Positions 52,330 through 63,905 of a stretch of 64,000 nt of DNA are shown piece by piece. The stretch is from Mesorhabditis belari (Eukaryota; Nematoda; Chromadorea; Rhabditida; Rhabditidae). Location: positions 5,953,001 to 6,017,000 of the forward strand of contig CAUEEP010000743.1 of assembly GCA_958450365.1 (NCBI GenBank). Direction: 5' to 3'. Under the pieces are notes generated by a model, which worked only from the letters and a program-made list of their open reading frames with translations, did not search any database and was not told the DNA's origin. A program made the translations under genes and the position numbers. Numbering within the stretch: the stretch's first letter is position 1; every line of letters begins with the position of its first letter.

Positions 52330-52630
52330 TTCTTTTTGAGATTAGAATATTAAGCAAACAAAATTATCATACCGTAAATACTGTAATAGTACCCCACCCC
52401 CCTCGTACAGTCGCGTAGTCGCTAGTCGCAAAAGTTTTTTAGTATTTTTCAAAAGCGCCCGTACTTTCAAAAAATTCGTCTTTGGTATCAAAAAATAGCT
52501 GAAATTCAGGGCTATTTTTTGATACCTAAGCGCGCATTTTAGCATAAACCAGTGTCGAGAAAAAGCGTTCAAAGCTAGACTACGCAACCTCCTTTTGAGA
52601 TTAGAATATTAAGGAAACAAAATTATCATA
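52330..52630. mobile_element. MITE family F, copy 3 (truncated), between 40-bp direct repeats
   Basis: MITE from TACCGTAAATACTGTAATAG (52370) to CTAGACTACGCAACC (about 52590). The right terminus is missing. TTTTGAGATTAGAATATTAAG and the following 20 bp occur on both sides (52333-52370 and 52593-52630). Confidence 0.88.
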
Positions 52631-52752
52631 GATTATCATAGATTTAAAGCTATGAAATTGAAATTAACTTATTTTAAAGTTTATTCATCTTGAGTTAAAG
52701 CTTTGTCACTTTTAAAAAAAGCGCTCTTTTCACTAAAAAAGCTTTCCACTAA

Positions 52753-53129
52753 ACTTGTCAAAAACATCTATCGGTTTTTTTTTGTTGACAATTTAAGATT
52801 TTTCTGTGTTTTTTCTCAGCACCAACCCTTCTATTTTAATGATCATTGAATGCAGAAGAAAATTGCGCATCGAATCATACAAAAAGAAGCTCAAAATATA
52901 TTATCCATGTAAAGTTGTTGGCTAAAAGCCTAAACCGTGCCTATTATGAGCGGGACTTAACCGTTTGCCTTAGAACTTTACATGGATATAAAATTTTAAG
53001 CTCATTTTGGTATCATTCGACGCGCAATTTTCTTCTGCATTCAATGATAGTCAAAATAGAAATAGAAGGATTAGTGCTAAGAAGAAGCTTCAACAGCAAA
53101 AAAAACCGATAGATGTTTTTGTTAAAAGT
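52753..53129. mobile_element. Foldback element (ends CAAAAACATCTATCGG)
   Basis: Outer ends ACTTGTCAAAAACATCTATC and its inverse AGATGTTTTTGTTAAAAGT, and inner arms around GAATGCAGAAGAAAATTGCGC and GCGCAATTTTCTTCTGCATTC. An 88-codon open frame across it follows from the palindrome and has no family match. Confidence 0.88.
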
Positions 53130-53255
53130 CTACTTTGTCATCCGGTTGAGCTTCTAATTCTGATCAATTTTTACGACTAACTATAAATTACAGTATTCTT
53201 ATTACCCATTACATTATAAGTCAGTCTATTTCATTACTTCATTACAGTATATTGA

Positions 53256-53482
53256 AATAAAATGAATTCAGTCAGAGAATTCAGTCAGAGAATTCAGTCA
53301 GGGATTACAGTCAGAGATTTCAGTCAGAGATTTCAGTCAGGGATTTCGCTCAGAGAATTCAGTTAGAGAATTCAGTCAGAGAATTCAGTCAGGAGAATTC
53401 AGTCAAGAATTCCGCCAGGAATTACAGTCAGAGAATTCAGTCAGGAGAATTCAGTCAGAGCATTCAGTCAGAGGATTCAGTC
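53256..53482. repeat. Tandem AGTCAGAGAATTC array
   Basis: About sixteen 13-14-bp units. Confidence 0.95.
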
Positions 53483-54720
53483 GACGTGAAACAAAAGATC
53501 TTTAAGAAGCAAAAAAGGGAACAAAAGATCTATTGGCAATTCTTTTAGATTATTATATAAGATAAGATATTCAAATTTTATTTTAAATAAACAGTTTGAA
53601 AAGAATTTTGATTGTGAGCTCTCAATTTGCACGCATCGAAGAGTTTCTCGAGGAGAAGTAGAATGAAATTTCCGCGTTTCCGATCTCGACAGCATCTTCT
53701 CTTTCTCCATCCTTTTCCTATTCAAACAAAAGTTATTCAAGCTTCCCTAGTTGTCCCTTGTGATCTCAACTATTCAATTCAATAAGTTCCTATTTTTTAT
53801 CAGCTTCTTTTTTATTTGCTTCTTTTTTATCTTCTTCTTTTTTTTATCTTCTTCTTTTTATCTGCTTCTTTTCTCCAAACTTTATATATCATTATGTATT
53901 TAGAATAAAAAAACATTTACTAACCTATCTTTAATTGCTTTCACACTCTATTAAATCCCTATTCAACTCACCATTTCTTCTTTTTCTCATTTTCGATTGC
54001 ATCTTTTAGAAAAAAAGACTCACTTCCTACTCTTCTTCCTTCTTCTTTCTTTTCAGTCACTTTCTTTTCACAGAAAATGACGCCATTTTAAAAGACTTAA
54101 AGTCTTTTAAAATGTCTTTCAAGTTGTTATTAAAGTAGCGTCATAAATTTAGTCAATGATAGTTCTTTGGTGACTTCCGGGTGAGGAAAACTTGCGAGAA
54201 AGAACTTATAAATCCCATAACGATCATAAGGGGATCTTCAAAGGAAGGCAATCTCGCTTTAAGAAGAAAACTTCCTCAGTCACTCGAGAAGCTCGAGAAG
54301 CAGTGAAATTGAAAAAAAAACAACAGAAAAATAGGCATCCCCGTTTAGGAAAAGGGGTGGGGGTGGTTCTCCTCTCCCTTCTCGACCCTTGAGCCGACCA
54401 ACTCGATTTATTCCCTGCCCCCGTCTATCATCTTTATCCGCCTATAAAGCTCTAATAGAAGCTACGATTAGAATCCCATCTACTGGTCAGATTGTTTTTC
54501 TTTGTCATTTTCTCTTCATTGTCTTTCTCTTTTCTTTCTTTCTTTCTTTCTTTCCTCTTCCCCTTGTCTCTCCTTCTGTCTTTCTTCCTTTCTTCTTCTT
54601 CTTCTTCTTCTTCTTCGTCTTCTCTCTTTTTGTTTCCTTTTTTCTTCCTTTCTGCTTTCTCTTTGTCTTTCCTTCTTTCTTTCTTCCCTTCTTCTTCCCT
54701 TTGTCTTTCCTTCTTTCTCT

Positions 54721-54816
54721 TGGTAAGATACTGAATAGCTCAATAGTTAGAGCAATTGCCTAAAAGGAAAAAGGTGCAAAAAGTTGAGGGTTCAATCCCC
54801 GGAAATTCTCAATTCT
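54721..54816 (+). ncRNA. tRNA-like module
   Basis: AATAGCTCAATAGTTAGAGC (A-box, D-arm pairs) and GAGGGTTCAATCCCCGG (B-box, T-arm pairs). The acceptor and anticodon stems do not form. It stands at the outer edge of the left arm of the large inverted duplication. A decayed counterpart (GGGGTTTGAACCCTCAATTG) marks the other edge near 57888. Confidence 0.5.
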
Positions 54817-57800
54817 CAATTCTCAATCGACGACTTCCTAATTTTGTCTTATTCCTTACGATATTCATTTTGATAAGCAATAAATCTAAAATTGAACCAT
54901 AAAAAAATGCTTTTGCGGCCCTAATCCAAATTAACGCATAAATTTTGTTGTAAAAGTCAGATGGGTTATAAATCACAAGCAATACAACGAAATTCCCCAG
55001 GTTTTGGGTGAGTCGAGGATTTTCTTTCTGTTTTGAGGCCTTTTAAAGCTTTAAGGTTCACCAATCCCGGGGGAGCGATTGCTTAGGTTTTGCCCAGTGA
55101 TTTTTATTATCTTCGACGCCTTTCTGGGGCACTTGTTTTTTCATTTTTTTTTGATCTCCGACGAACTCATCTTGTCAACCACAAAAGCTTGAATAACTTG
55201 GAATTCTTTTCATTTTGACTTTTGCAAAGAAAGGCATCTACAGAATTTTTTTTGTCAAGGCATTAAGCTCATCAAGTTCCCTTTGAACCTCTAAAGTACA
55301 ACCGATTTTCAATTTCTAGAGATAGTAAATATCTGTAAATATTTGCTGACAAACAAATCAAAAAGCTAAAACAGCTATCTTCTCACTATTTTTGCCACTT
55401 TCCTATTCCAAGAAGCTTTTCTTCAATGAGATGGAATCAATGGCACTTCGAATAAAAGAGAACAGAGCACCTAAAGAGCACTTTTTCTCGAAATGGACTC
55501 TTCTCCTCTCGCAAATCTTGTTGTGTTTCACTCGCTGATTTAAATCTATTCACTTTTTCTTTTCTTTTCCTCTAAACAAGGAACTCTTTCTCTCTCCATT
55601 TCTTTTGATCACAGATTGAGATTTTCTTAGGTACAGTCATCAATTTGCTTTCATTGCGTTCATTGCTTTCATTGCTTTCATCCGCATTTTGTCTTATTGG
55701 TGGGCGTTCGAATTGAAATATTTTTTTCGACAAGCTACTATGGCTCACTGACTTCAAAAGGAGTTGTTGTTGTATCATAAATTTCTCTTTTACGCAACCA
55801 GGCAAAGATCCGTTGTATTTGTCACCTTTCACTTTAAAAATATACTTTATTCATGATCAAGATTCTTTATTATTGAATATTAATATATATTTGATATATT
55901 AATACACGTACACGAGAACATATTAATACATAACAACAACACCTATTGACTATTAATATCAATATCGATTATTAATATTAATATTAATATCAATACTAAT
56001 ATCAATATCAATATCAATATCAATATCAATATCAATATCAATATTCAATCCTCTTGTAAAGAAATATTCTTTGCCTGCTTGGTACTCCTCACTCAAGACA
56101 CGTTATTTCTTGTTTCGAGATATCTGATCTCACTTGAACTAAGACCTATTTATTCAATAGCCGACTGACTCGCGACTCGACGTCTAACGTCTGACAAGTC
56201 GACGACTGACTGAATTTTGGGCTCTCACTTGAGCAATTTTCACAAAAAATCGACAATTGAATTAAAAGCGATGATAAAAACAGAAACAATTTCGTCCTAA
56301 TTAGGGCATAACTTTCGCACGATGAAAGGAAGACAAAAAAAAAGTAAAAACGCATCAAATGAAAAACAGTTGCCTTATCTAGGCTTTAACACAAGATATT
56401 CAGCTAACAAGCTACAAAACAATAAATGATATGAGGCGTGAAATAGAATGAAGGCGCACGGATTTCCGCAGTACTTTTTCAATTTTTAGGCTGTCAGAGT
56501 TAGGTAACTTTTTAGTGCCACATTCGCCACACCTCTTTTTATCTACTCTTTGTTTTCTTTAAGCATTTTTCTTATCCTTTCTTATTCTTATCCTTTAGAT
56601 CATTTTTCTTCTTTTAAATTCAATTTAAGCAGTTTTTCTTAAAAGCAGTCTTTTTTGAAGTAATCTGATTAATATTTTAAGTATAAGGAATGATTTTTCA
56701 AATTCCCTTCCCTTGGCTCAGCTCTATGTGTCACATAAAGAGTGATGGTGGCGTGTGTGTGTGTGTGTGTTGTGTCTGATTTCTGGTGTTCAACCGGGTT
56801 ATTCATTTTCTCCCGGCAACTCCCTCCTTTCCTTTCTCACCCAATCCCTTCTCAATCTTTGTGTGCGTTTGAAATGAATTTCTTGAAAAAACACAAAAAC
56901 CCCTTAAACCCTTTGACGAAATATTCTTTTCTTTACTTTTAAATTCTAAAAAAAGAAAAAAAAGGATTCAATTGAATTTAATTTTGGTGATTTGTCGTTC
57001 TCAACTCTCTTTCTTTGTGGAATTAGGTTTTAAAAATTCAAGCTTAAGCTGTGCAGCCTAACATGTGAAAACTCTATGGAATAAATTAGAAATCAGATTT
57101 TGCTTTTTAAAAACTAATCGTTTATTTGATGATTTATTGAAAATCGGTTGTACTTTAGAGGTTTAAAGGGTTGATGGGGTTGATGGGATTTTTTTAAAGG
57201 GTTGATACCTTGACAAAAAAATTCTGCATTCTCTTTACGTGCTCTGTTCTCTTTTATTCGAAGTGCCATTGATTCCTTCTCATTGAAGAAAAGCTTCCTG
57301 GAATAGGAAAGTGGCAAAAATAGTTAGAGAAGATAGTTGTTTTAGCTTTTTGATTTGTTTGTCAGCAAATATTTACTATCTCTAGAAATTGAAAATCGGT
57401 TGTACTTTAGAGGTTCAAAGGAAACTTGCTGAGCTTAATGCCTTGACAAAAAAAATTCTGTAGATGCCTTTCTTTGCAAAAGTCAAAATGAAAAGAATTC
57501 CAAGTTATTCAAGCTTTTGTGGTTGACAAGATGAGTTCGTCGGAGATCAAAAAAAAATGAAAGAAACAAGTGCCCCAGAAAGGCGTCGAAGATAATAAAA
57601 ATCGCTGGGCAAAACCTGAGCAATCGCTCCCCCGGGGATTGGTGAACCTTAAAGCTTTAAAAGGCCTCAAAACAGAAAGACTCACCCAAAACCTGGGGAA
57701 TTTCGTTGTATTGCTTGTGTTTTATAACCCATCTGACTTTTACAACAAAATTTATGCGTTAATTTGGATTAGGGCCGCAAAAGCATTTTTTTTATGGTTT

Positions 57801-57910
57801 AATTTTAGATTTATTGCCTATCAAAATGAATATTGTAAGGAATAAGACAAAATTGGGAAGTCGTCGATTGAGAATTGAGAATTTCCGGGGTTTGAACCCT
57901 CAATTGGTGA
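54775..57910. mobile_element. 3.1-kb inverted duplication with arms of about 690 bp
   Basis: Left arm 54775-55490 and right arm 57222-57910 are inverse copies at roughly 90% identity. Markers are TTCCCCAGGTTTTGGGTGAG, GATCTCCGACGAACTCATC, CCCGGGGGAGCGATTGC and AATCAATGGCACTTCGAATA. The 1.7-kb centre holds a (CAATAT)n array and no recognisable gene. A third partial copy of the outer arm is at 57895-58025 and a smaller piece at 59905-59955. Confidence 0.88.
55975..56045. repeat. (CAATAT)n array
   Basis: About eleven ATCAAT units between the arms of the large inverted duplication. Confidence 0.95.
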
Positions 57911-58284
57911 ACCTTAAAGCTTTACAAGGCCTCATTGGATTAGGGCCTCAACAGAAAGAAAATTCTCGACTCAGCCAAAACCTAGGGGAACTTCGTTGTA
58001 TTTCTTATGATTTATAACCCAGCTGTCTTTTATGAATTGAATTGAATTTTGATGATTTGTCGTTCTTAAGCTCAAGCCTCAAGTCTCAAAATTCAAGTTT
58101 TTGAATTGAACATTTGAAAACTCTATGGATTAAATTAGAAATCAGATTTTGCCTTTTTTTATGAAAACTAATCGTTTATTTGATGATTGAAAATCGTTGA
58201 ATCGTATTTTATCTTTCACAAAATTTGATTCAAACAAAAATTTCGATACTTATCGGTTATAAATCCACAAAGACTCATCTCGGT

Positions 58285-58478
58285 TAAGCATCGTTATTGG
58301 TTAAGCATCTCAGTTAAGCATCTCAGTTAAGCATTTCAGTTAAGAATCTCAGTTAAGCATCTCAGTTAAGCATCTCAGTTAAGCATCTCAGTTAAGCATC
58401 TCAGTTAAGCATCTCAGTTAAGCATCTCAGTTAAGCATCTCAGTTAAGCATCTCAGTTAAGCATCTCAGTTAAGCAAA
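58285..58478. repeat. Tandem CATCTCAGTTAAG array
   Basis: About fourteen copies of a 13-14-bp unit, very uniform in the second half. Confidence 0.95.
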
Positions 58479-59529
58479 CTTTCAAAACATATTTTCAAGT
58501 GAAATGATTAGGTTATCTAATGAAAACCGTATTTCATTTGATAGCTTGAGAAAATCCAATTAGAAAATGAATTTGGATGAAAGATTGATACTTGTCGGTT
58601 AAGCATCCCCATGCGAGTCTTTTCGGTTACCGATTTTCGTTCGACGAATCGACTGATCACTTCAGACGAGCACTCTACTTCACTTCAGACGAACACTGAG
58701 CATAATCACCCCTCACAAGTTGTCAGCTTCTTGCTTAACCGATTTGAGTCTCTGTGGATGTAAAACCGAAAAGTACCAAAAGTTCTTTAAAATTCTGAAT
58801 TCATTTGGTCAAATTCTCGGGGAAAACAAAGACAAAAGCTCTTGAAATTTTTTTTTTTGAAAAAATAGAGTGAGATCTTTGTCACGAAATAAAGCGTCAC
58901 ATTTGTATTGTGATGACGCTTCGAAGCGTAAAGGATAAAAGATGAGAAGTGGAGAGTCCCCAAATCTTTTTCTTTTCTTTAATAAACTTTCTTTAATTGC
59001 TCTAGATAGACTTTTCATTGTCAAAATCAAATTTTTATCTTAACAATGTTTCAATAATATTTACCAAATCTATCTAAAAATTCAATTCAATTTCTTTCAA
59101 TTTCCTGAATTTCTTTGCTTATATTGACAGATTTAATTCCAAGCAAGCAAGCCTTTGACTCTTTGGCCAGCTCTCCCATGGGGATTTCTCAAGGTGAGAG
59201 AAATGTTTTCTAGAGAAATGACTAGAGAAATATCTAGAGAAATGACTAGAGAAATTTCTAGAGAACAAATTTTTGCGAAATTCTAGAAATTCTCTTGAAA
59301 TACTGGTGTTGAGATAGAAAAAAAGAAGGCTTTGCATTAATTAGTCGATTTTCCACTTCACTCTTTGGCCATAACTCTCCTTGGGTACGCATCCGGTTGA
59401 AGATTCGTCTTTCACACACCTTTTTAGGGGTTTTTAATTGTTTTTAAGAGAAGCCTTTTTTTTTATCACCCCAAAATATACCCCATGCTTTTGTTAAAGC
59501 ACTAAAACAATTTTTAGGTGTTTTAAAAT

Positions 59530-59660
59530 GTCTATAAACAGTAAGAAGCTAAATAGGACTCTTGGAAATGGTTGGGTAGTCTGGGACCTGGACTGGACTT
59601 GAACCTGGTTTTGTGAGAAAGTCCTGACACCTTTTTTCACTGTTCTCTTTCTAAACCTTT
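59530..59660. repeat. Dispersed 130-bp repeat, copy 1
   Basis: TGTCTATAAACAGTAAGAAG through GACCTGGACTGGACTTGAACC to TTCTCTTTCTAAACC recurs at 62124-62253 with few changes. The GGACTTGAACCTGG part resembles a tRNA T-arm region. Confidence 0.88.
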
Positions 59661-60369
59661 TTCAGTGGACGTCTGGAAGTCGAAGACGGTCTATGGTTTG
59701 CTTACTCTAGTCTTACTGCTCACTAAAATGCACCTCTGGCAAAAATCAGAAAAATCAGTAGGCTTTAAGCTGGAAAGTTCTCTATTCTCTAGACATTGCC
59801 TCAAGTTATTTTCCCATTTTTCAAGAAATTAGTTAGGTTTGGCGAGCGTGGCCAATGGTCGAAGACTAAAAAATTTGTGTGCTTCAACGGGCCCTAGTCA
59901 GCTTTAGGGCCCTAATCCAATGAGGCCTTGTAAAGGTTTAAGGTTCACCAATCGAGTTTATAAAAAAAGATTAGACTCTCTGCTGAATAAATAGAAAGAT
60001 ATCATACTTGCAAATAGTGAATACCTTTGATAAAGTTATTGGTTGAAGTTATTGGTTTTTAAGGAAATTGCAACGCAAAAAGAGCAAAAAGCTTGATATC
60101 TATTAAAGAAATTTGATCATGATCATTATTCGATTATAAACTTTTCCAAGAAAATTTTCGTTCTCTCTGATTTCACTGAAGATTTCATGTTCATGTTTAT
60201 TCTTTCCTTGCTGATCTCTGAAGACCAGAAGTTAGCAGAAAGCCAGACGAAGAAATCTGAATGCAATGCTGTTAGAAAATAGACTGAAGAGCATTACTTA
60301 AGCTTATTTCGATTCACCAGTCTGATAGAAGACGATTCAATTTCTGATTTGGGCAATCTCTGATTTTTC

Positions 60370-60560
60370 TGATGGGCAGAATCCACTGGACTTCCAGTGA
60401 ATCTTACCTCAAAAAGAAACTGAAAGCAGAATGCACAGGTTTTCGGTGGATTATACCTCATAAAGAGGGTAGAGGGAGAATCCTTTGGTTTTCCGTTGGA
60501 TTTCACCCTAAGAAAGCGATTATCGCCAGAATCCCTCGGATTTCCAGTGGATCTTACTTT
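60370..60560 (+). repeat. Four degenerate 51-bp tandem units
   Basis: Units around CCACTGGACTTCCAGTGAATC, spaced about 51 bp, are more conserved in one frame than in sequence. The frame reads RIHWTSSESY, ECTGFRWIIP, RILWFSVGFHP and RIPRISSGSY. The containing frame from 60372 runs 118 codons to 60728. It may be a fragment of a repeat protein or a decayed minisatellite. Confidence 0.5.
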
Positions 60561-61834
60561 TACTCACTCTTTCACTCTCTTCAAAGTTCATCCTCATTCA
60601 AACGATCATCAATATGCGTAGTTTCTTTTCTCCTCCTTTTTCTTTCAACAATTCCTCATCAAGCTTTAATTTTTAAGCACTTCCGCTTTAATTTTTCGTC
60701 AAATCGAGTCGAGTCAACTTTTTTTTGAGAGGGTGGATATGTGGAAAAAAAGAGGAGATGAAAAGGCTTCTTTTCACACATTCATCCACCCCACAACACT
60801 TGATGTTCCCTCTTTTTTTTCATTAAATGTGAAAAGCTAAACGAAAAATACGACAGAACACTGAATTTTTATTTTATTTTATTTCACAACTTATTCGAGA
60901 AGAATCTATTCTCTGAATTTTGCCATTTCTTCTTTCTTCTTTCTTCTTCTTCTTTCTTTCTTCTTTCTTCTTTCTTCCTCTCTTCTTTCTTCCTCTCTTC
61001 TTTCTTCCTTCATCTTCCTTCTTCCTTCTTTCTTTTTAAAACCCACTTATTTCGATGATTTGTTCTAGTCGGTTTTCCCGTTGGGAACATAAATTAGCCC
61101 AAATCTGTGCCGAAGTCGAAAAAGAAAGCACAAAAATCGAATTCAAACAGTCTAATTCCTCTTTCCGGGTTCATTTCCTCTTTTTTTTCGATTCTGATGT
61201 TCATTTCTTTCATTTCTTTCTTGAAAATGATCTTTCTTAGTTTAATGAGGGAAACAATAAGCCAAAGTTTTGATCGTATTTGTCTAAGGATTTTTATTCT
61301 TATTTTTCTTTAGTCCTCTCTACCAGAGATCCGTTCTTTTAGACCAATCTTTCATAGAGTAAATATGTTTTGGCGCTTTTCCCCACCACAAATCCTAATT
61401 ACTGATCTCGAGTCTGAAACGAAAGGATTTCGGAACGAAAATGAAACTTTTAAAAAGTAAATATTTACATCAAATGCTTATAGCAATATTTAGTTGTCAG
61501 CTATTTTTTAGAAATTTTAGAGATTTCAAGAAAGAGTTAGGAAGAGGAGGACTAGTTTGAATGATAAGTAAGCACAGAAATAGCTTTACTATATAGAAAA
61601 TTCTTCCCTATTTACGATCTAATGCGTATTAAGCTGAAAGTTTTTATAAAAGAGTTAGAAAGAGGTGAGAAGGGAGTGAGTAGAATGGGCATTGTTGTGT
61701 GTCGACCAATGGTCGAGGAGAGCAATCTGGGAGTCTCAGAAAAAAAAAAGAAAAATGGCAAGGGGAGGTAATCAGATTGTTCGCCGATCCCCACACACGC
61801 ACTATGGATGGCTGGGGAGGGAGAGAAACTCTTG

Positions 61835-61892
61835 CATTTAGTTGAATAGGTGAAAATCCCATATCTATTCATCGACGTGTTGCTCTCAGCAT
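61835..61892. repeat. 57-bp direct repeat, copy 1
   Basis: CATTTAGTTGAATAGGTGAA through CATCGACGTGTTGCTCTCA recurs at 62304-62361 with one change. The tRNA-like module and the 130-bp dispersed repeat lie between the copies. Confidence 0.9.
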
Positions 61893-61979
61893 CCAGTTTT
61901 TGAGAAAAATACTTTTAAAGTTCGTGCATTTTTGGAACGCCGCGGCTGTATCATTCCAAATTACTTTCCTCTAAGAAGT

Positions 61980-62068
61980 GACCGGATGGTGTGGTGGATA
62001 GTCTGCTAGCGCTTCATCCTCGCCCTTTGCACCCGTTGTCCCTGGTTCGAATCCCCTCACTGCCAGAA
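61980..62068 (+). ncRNA. tRNA-like module
   Basis: GACCGGATGGTGTGGTGGATAG (A-box-like), a long middle section, then TCCCTGGTTCGAATCCC (B-box), and a long T run at 62069. The middle is too long for a normal tRNA and the T-arm is imperfect. Confidence 0.4.
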
Positions 62069-62123
62069 CTTTTTGTTTTTTTTTTTTGTTAATACCATTT
62101 TCTAAAACTTAAACCATTTTCTA

Positions 62124-62253
62124 TGTCTATAAACAGTAAGAAGCTAAATAGGACTCTTGGAAATGGTTTGGCAGGCTGGGACCTGGACTGGACTTGAACC
62201 TGGGTTTGTGAAAAAGTCCTGACACCTTTTTTCACTGTTCTCTTTCTAAACCT
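62124..62253. repeat. Dispersed 130-bp repeat, copy 2
   Basis: Partner of 59530-59660, same orientation. Confidence 0.88.
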
Positions 62254-62303
62254 CTTTCAAAACCTTTACATTTTTACATTCAAATTACATTCAAAAACTA
62301 AAC

Positions 62304-62361
62304 CTTTACATTTAGTCGAATAGGTGAAAATCCCATATCTATTCATCGACGTGTTGCTCTC
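62304..62361. repeat. 57-bp direct repeat, copy 2
   Basis: Partner of 61835-61892. Confidence 0.9.
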
Positions 62362-62519
62362 AAAATGAGAAAAAGTTTCAATCGTTGCTGTTTTTTGTTA
62401 TTCCTGATTTCCGGAATTTTCTTGAAAAGTCTTGTTTTTCAAAAGCATTTTTTATTTCTTGAAATCGATTCCTTGAAATAATGAAGTCTTTAATTTTAGC
62501 TTAACTTTTTAGCTTACAA

Positions 62520-63442
62520 ATGAACGTCACCTCTCGAGGAGTGTTAAACAATGGATCATTTGAAGATTCATTTTTTCTTCTACATACTGGTAACTGTTAA
62601 ATGATTCTTGCTGTTAAATATCTAAATGTAAATGTAAATCTAAATCTAAATGTAAATCTAAATGTAGATCTAAATCTAAATCTAAATCTAAATGTAGATC
62701 TAAATCTAAATGTAAATCTAAATGTAAATCTAAATGTAAATCTAAATGTAGATCTAAATCTAAATCTAACTCTAAATCTAACTCTAATTTGACTGCTCTG
62801 TGATTCTTTCTTGAGGTATCCATTTATCTTTTGGGTGTGTTTTGAGTGGTGTCCCGGGTGATTTTGTCTTGTCGCTATTCAACTGAATAAAGCATATATA
62901 TATATAACTCTAAATCTAACTCTAAATCTAAATCTAAATCTAAAAGTTGACTAATCTAAAAATAAACAAAATGAAATCAAAAAATCAAAAGTTTTAATTA
63001 CAAAGATCTAATTACAAAGTTTTGATCGCAAAGATTTAATTACAAAGATTTAATTGCAAAGCTTTCCTTTCCAGCTCCAACTCTTTCACCGGTGATTCAG
63101 CCAAACGAGGATAAGTGAGTTTTAAATAAAGATCGGTTTTAAAAACTCAAAAAAAAAAACCAAACCAATTTAGTGACCATTCGGCTTGTCATTTCAATCA
63201 TTCCTCTCAAAATTATTTCATCGTCACTAATTTCATCATGATCTTTTTATTATCTGTAACTGGTAATGCGCTCGTTATCGTTGTCATCTCAACGGTTGGA
63301 AAGATCTTTCAAAAACATTCATTTATCATTCAAATTCTAGCAACGAGCAATGCGATCAATTACGAATATTTACTTGATGAATTTGGCGGTTTCGGATTTA
63401 ATGTTATCAGTTTTATGCATGCCTCCGACACTTGTCAGCACG
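62520..63442 (+). CDS. 7TM (class A-like) receptor, amino-terminal part
   Basis: Exons 62520-62589, 63075-63114 and 63174-63442 join in phase to give 126 residues with one base left over, so the gene continues. The extracellular start has three N-glycosylation sites (NVT at 2, NGS at 11, NHS at 45). The first membrane segment, about residues 52-75, reads YFIVTNFIMIFLLSVTGN then ALVIVVI. It contains the GN of class A TM1. A second hydrophobic segment begins FIIQILATSNAIN, where the usual LAxxD aspartate would be Asn. A Cys (DTCQH) follows the second segment, as expected near TM3. The ligand and subfamily are not recognisable; a nematode peptide or chemosensory receptor is most likely. The donor at 63443 leads into an intron that contains a Tc1/mariner-type fragment. 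No further exon is visible before the window ends. Confidence 0.7.
62622..62795. repeat. (AAATCT / AAATGT)n hexanucleotide array
   Basis: About 28 units of TAAATC and TAAATG in the first intron of the receptor. A shorter AACTCTAAATCT array follows at 62905-62945. Confidence 0.95.
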
Positions 63443-63503
63443 GTTTGTTTGAGTTTCTTTATCTAGAGTTTTATCTAGAGTATTATCTAGAGTCTTATCT
63501 ACA

Positions 63504-63905
63504 GGGTGCGTCATAATTATTGCAACAAGATACTCAAGGCATTGCACACCAAGAAGTTTCACTGGAAGAAGATTTTTAAACAGAAATAGCTTTATTTAAC
63601 AGTAACAAATAAGGAAACAAGAGATCATTCGATATGACCGCCTTTTGCCTTGATAACAGCCATTAATCGATTCGGATATGCCTCCACTGCGGCCCGAATG
63701 TCATCTTGAGGAGTCGCCTTCCATCCTTTGGTCAAAGACTTCTTCAAGGTCAAAGAGCAGACATTAGCCTCTAAGATTGCCCAAATGGAAAAGTCCATCA
63801 CATTGAGATCCGGTGAGTTTGGAGGTCATTCATCCTTGGTGATCACTGAGGGAAAGTTGGCCACACACCAGTCCTGAACCGTCTTCTTCGTGTGAGCGGG
63901 AGGCA
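63504..63905 (-). pseudogene. 3' fragment of a Tc1/mariner-type transposase
   Basis: On the minus strand the frame ending at the stop 63625-63627 reads HTKKTVQDWCVANFPSVITK, then a TGA at 63826-63828 in place of the usual Trp, then PPNSPDLNVMDFSIWAILEA, TKGWKATPQDDIRAAVEAYP and KAKGGHIE. This is the carboxy-terminal part of nematode Tc1/mariner-superfamily transposases (WPPYSPDLNPMD ... GGHIE). The terminal sequence GGGTGCGTCATAATTATTGC at about 63506 is the presumed inverted repeat. The amino-terminal two thirds are missing, so the copy is dead. Confidence 0.88.

Larger units (their letters stand above)
45443..62519. other. 17-kb repeat-rich region without a confident gene
   Basis: I read this stretch for exon-like blocks with splice signals and family motifs and found none. 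Separate entries list its tandem arrays, MITEs, foldbacks and tRNA-like modules. The open frames present are Phe/Ser/Lys-rich or lie within repeats. Unsplit or fast-evolving genes could be missed. Confidence 0.55.

Noticed and set aside
52846..53112. 88-codon frame MNAEENCASNH...
   Set aside because: It spans a foldback element, so the two halves are inverse complements of each other; not a protein signal.
55572..55832. Minus-strand 86-codon frame in the centre of the inverted duplication
   Set aside because: No motif, no ATG context beyond chance, and a NESNERNES stretch that reflects a simple GCTTTCATT repeat.
57570..58017. 91- and 67-codon frames in the right arm of the large inverted duplication
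   Set aside because: The left-arm copy does not keep the frame and no family motif is present.
15664..58478. Short tandem arrays that could suggest a CRISPR array
   Set aside because: Units are contiguous with no unique spacers, and the genome is eukaryotic.
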